The notes under the pieces: model-generated
Databases searched by the model: none
What the model was told of the DNA's origin: nothing
Seen by the model: the letters and a program-made list of their open reading frames with translations, nothing else
Program-made: the position numbers and the translations under genes
DNA from: Bordetella parapertussis
GTDB taxonomy: Bacteria; Pseudomonadota; Gammaproteobacteria; Burkholderiales; Burkholderiaceae_C
Assembly: GCA_943328885.2 (NCBI GenBank)
Contig: CALQBT020000015.1
Coordinates: 1-15,239, forward strand
Reading direction: 5' to 3'
DNA: 15,239 bases
Part shown: positions 14,552 to 15,239 of the stretch, in pieces
Layout: every line of letters begins with the position of its first letter
Position numbering within the stretch: position 1 is the stretch's first letter

Positions 14552-14576
14552 CCTAGAATCCGTATCTTGATCTAGG
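14552..14576 (+). promoter_or_regulatory. Inverted repeat spanning a putative -10 and the ribosome-binding site of the di-iron gene
   Basis: CCTAGA (14552-14557) and TCTAGG (14571-14576) are perfect 6-base arms. The left arm overlaps a -10-like TAGAAT (14554-14559) and the right arm overlaps the AGGAAA ribosome-binding site (14574-14579), so it could work as an operator or a translational block. No convincing -35 is present. Confidence 0.35.
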
Positions 14577-14586
14577 AAAGACAGCG

Positions 14587-15239
14587 ATGCTTTACCCCGA
14601 ACTCTTCAAGCAGCTCGAAGCCGTGCGTTGGAACATGGACAGCGACATTGCCTGGGCCAGCTTTGATGCCAGCCGGCTCAGCGACGCCCAGGCCCAGACG
14701 ATCAAGATGAATGCGATCACCGAGTGGGCGGCGTTGCCGGCCACCGAGATGTTTCTGCGTGACAACCGTGACGACAGCGATTTTTCAGCCTTCATGAGCG
14801 TCTGGTTCTTCGAGGAGCAAAAGCACTCGCTGGTGCTGATGGAATACCTGCGTCGTTTCCGGCCCGAGTTGGTGCCCACCGAGGCCGAGTTGCACGAGGT
14901 GCGCTTCGAATTCGACCCTGCGCCGGCGCTGGAGACCTTGATGCTGCATTTTTGCGGGGAGATCCGCCTGAACCACTGGTATCGGCGCGCTGCCGAATGG
15001 CACACCGAGCCGGTGATCCGCCAGATTTACGAGACCCTGGCGCGCGACGAGGCGCGCCACGGTGGTGCCTACCTGCGCTACATGAAGCGCGCGCTGACGA
15101 AGTTCGGCGACGAGGCTCGTGCCGCGTTCGCCAAGGTCGGCGTGTTGATGGCCAGTGCGCGGCGCACCGCGCAGGCGCTGCACCCGACCAATCTGCATGT
15201 CAACCAGGCGCTGTTCCCGCGCGACACGGTGCAAAGCCG
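14587..15239 (+). CDS. Ferritin-like di-iron protein, acyl-ACP-desaturase-like (C-terminus cut by window end)
   Basis: A frame of 217 complete codons runs open off the right edge. It starts at an ATG preceded by AGGAAAG with 7-base spacing. The sequence is mostly helical with the spaced carboxylate ligands of the ferritin-like fold: Glu in TEWAALPATEMF, the ExxH of FEEQKHS, Glu in FCGEIRLNHWY and the second ExxH in ARDEARHGG. This pair of ExxH motifs in four helices is typical of acyl-ACP desaturases and related di-iron oxygenases. It is divergent from the glutathione peroxidase remnant and the lipid operon. A role in making the unsaturated acyl chain that the operon then modifies is an attractive inference; a general di-iron oxidase is the alternative. 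Confidence 0.8.
   Translation, partial: MLYPELFKQLEAVRWNMDSDIAWASFDASRLSDAQAQTIKMNAITEWAALPATEMFLRDNRDDSDFSAFMSVWFFEEQKHSLVLMEYLRRFRPELVPTEAELHEVRFEFDPAPALETLMLHFCGEIRLNHWYRRAAEWHTEPVIRQIYETLARDEARHGGAYLRYMKRALTKFGDEARAAFAKVGVLMASARRTAQALHPTNLHVNQALFPRDTVQS

Noticed and set aside
14216..14575. 119-codon plus-strand frame starting MSSSMTVEYQF
   Set aside because: No ribosome-binding site, no recognisable domain, and most of it is antisense to the glutathione peroxidase remnant.
1..15239. CRISPR array, insertion sequence, tRNA, rRNA or prophage genes
   Set aside because: No spaced repeats, transposase or integrase motifs, cloverleaf or rRNA-like sequence were seen in any part of the window.

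Overview
The window is a GC-rich piece of a bacterial chromosome, almost certainly from a betaproteobacterium of the order Burkholderiales (Leptothrix/Rubrivivax/Roseateles-like). This rests on gene neighbourhoods: a MotA/TolQ/ExbB gene after dapB and bamE, with fur divergent from bamE; HPr kinase/phosphorylase beside ptsN and hpf; and recognisable Burkholderiales forms of BamE, HprK and CorA. I see no rRNA, tRNA, CRISPR array, insertion sequence or phage gene.

Left part (1-4061), housekeeping. On the minus strand, bamE and dapB overlap by 4 bases and are followed by the first 39 codons of a proton-channel gene. fur is divergent on the plus strand and meets hprK tail to tail. ptsN-hprK is a PTS-Ntr pair with its own promoter (perfect TATAAT). 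It is separated by an intrinsic terminator from hpf, which lies upstream on the same strand.

Middle (4062-6894), signalling and magnesium. A 470-base gene-free stretch precedes a response regulator with unusual order (excisionase/MerR-type helix-turn-helix first, receiver second). Next come a stand-alone CheY-like receiver and a CorA-type Mg2+ transporter. The corA leader contains a possible 32-codon reading frame and three mutually exclusive pairings, one of which covers the corA start.

Right part (6895-13927), the most interesting region. Eight minus-strand genes lie almost end to end, many with ATGA-type overlaps. In transcription order they are an FAD amine-oxidase-like protein, a DUF1365 protein, a cyclopropane-fatty-acid-synthase-like methyltransferase, a chalcone-isomerase-like exported protein, a GPH-type MFS transporter, a DUF3833 lipoprotein, a short-chain dehydrogenase and a SnoaL/NTF2-like protein. 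The set resembles operons linked in Rhodobacter to the singlet-oxygen sigma-E/ChrR response and to methylated or furan fatty acids. I infer that it modifies membrane acyl chains and possibly moves a lipid product to the envelope. The methyltransferase differs from E. coli Cfa at two of five remembered bicarbonate-site positions, so its product may not be a plain cyclopropane.

Upstream of that operon (13928-14586) lie a palindromic operator-like cluster, a 12-bp perfect hairpin, and a decayed periplasmic glutathione peroxidase that keeps its signal peptide and C-terminus but has lost the catalytic middle. Divergent to it begins a ferritin-like di-iron protein resembling acyl-ACP desaturases, cut by the window end. 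Together the right part looks like an oxidative-stress and membrane-lipid locus.
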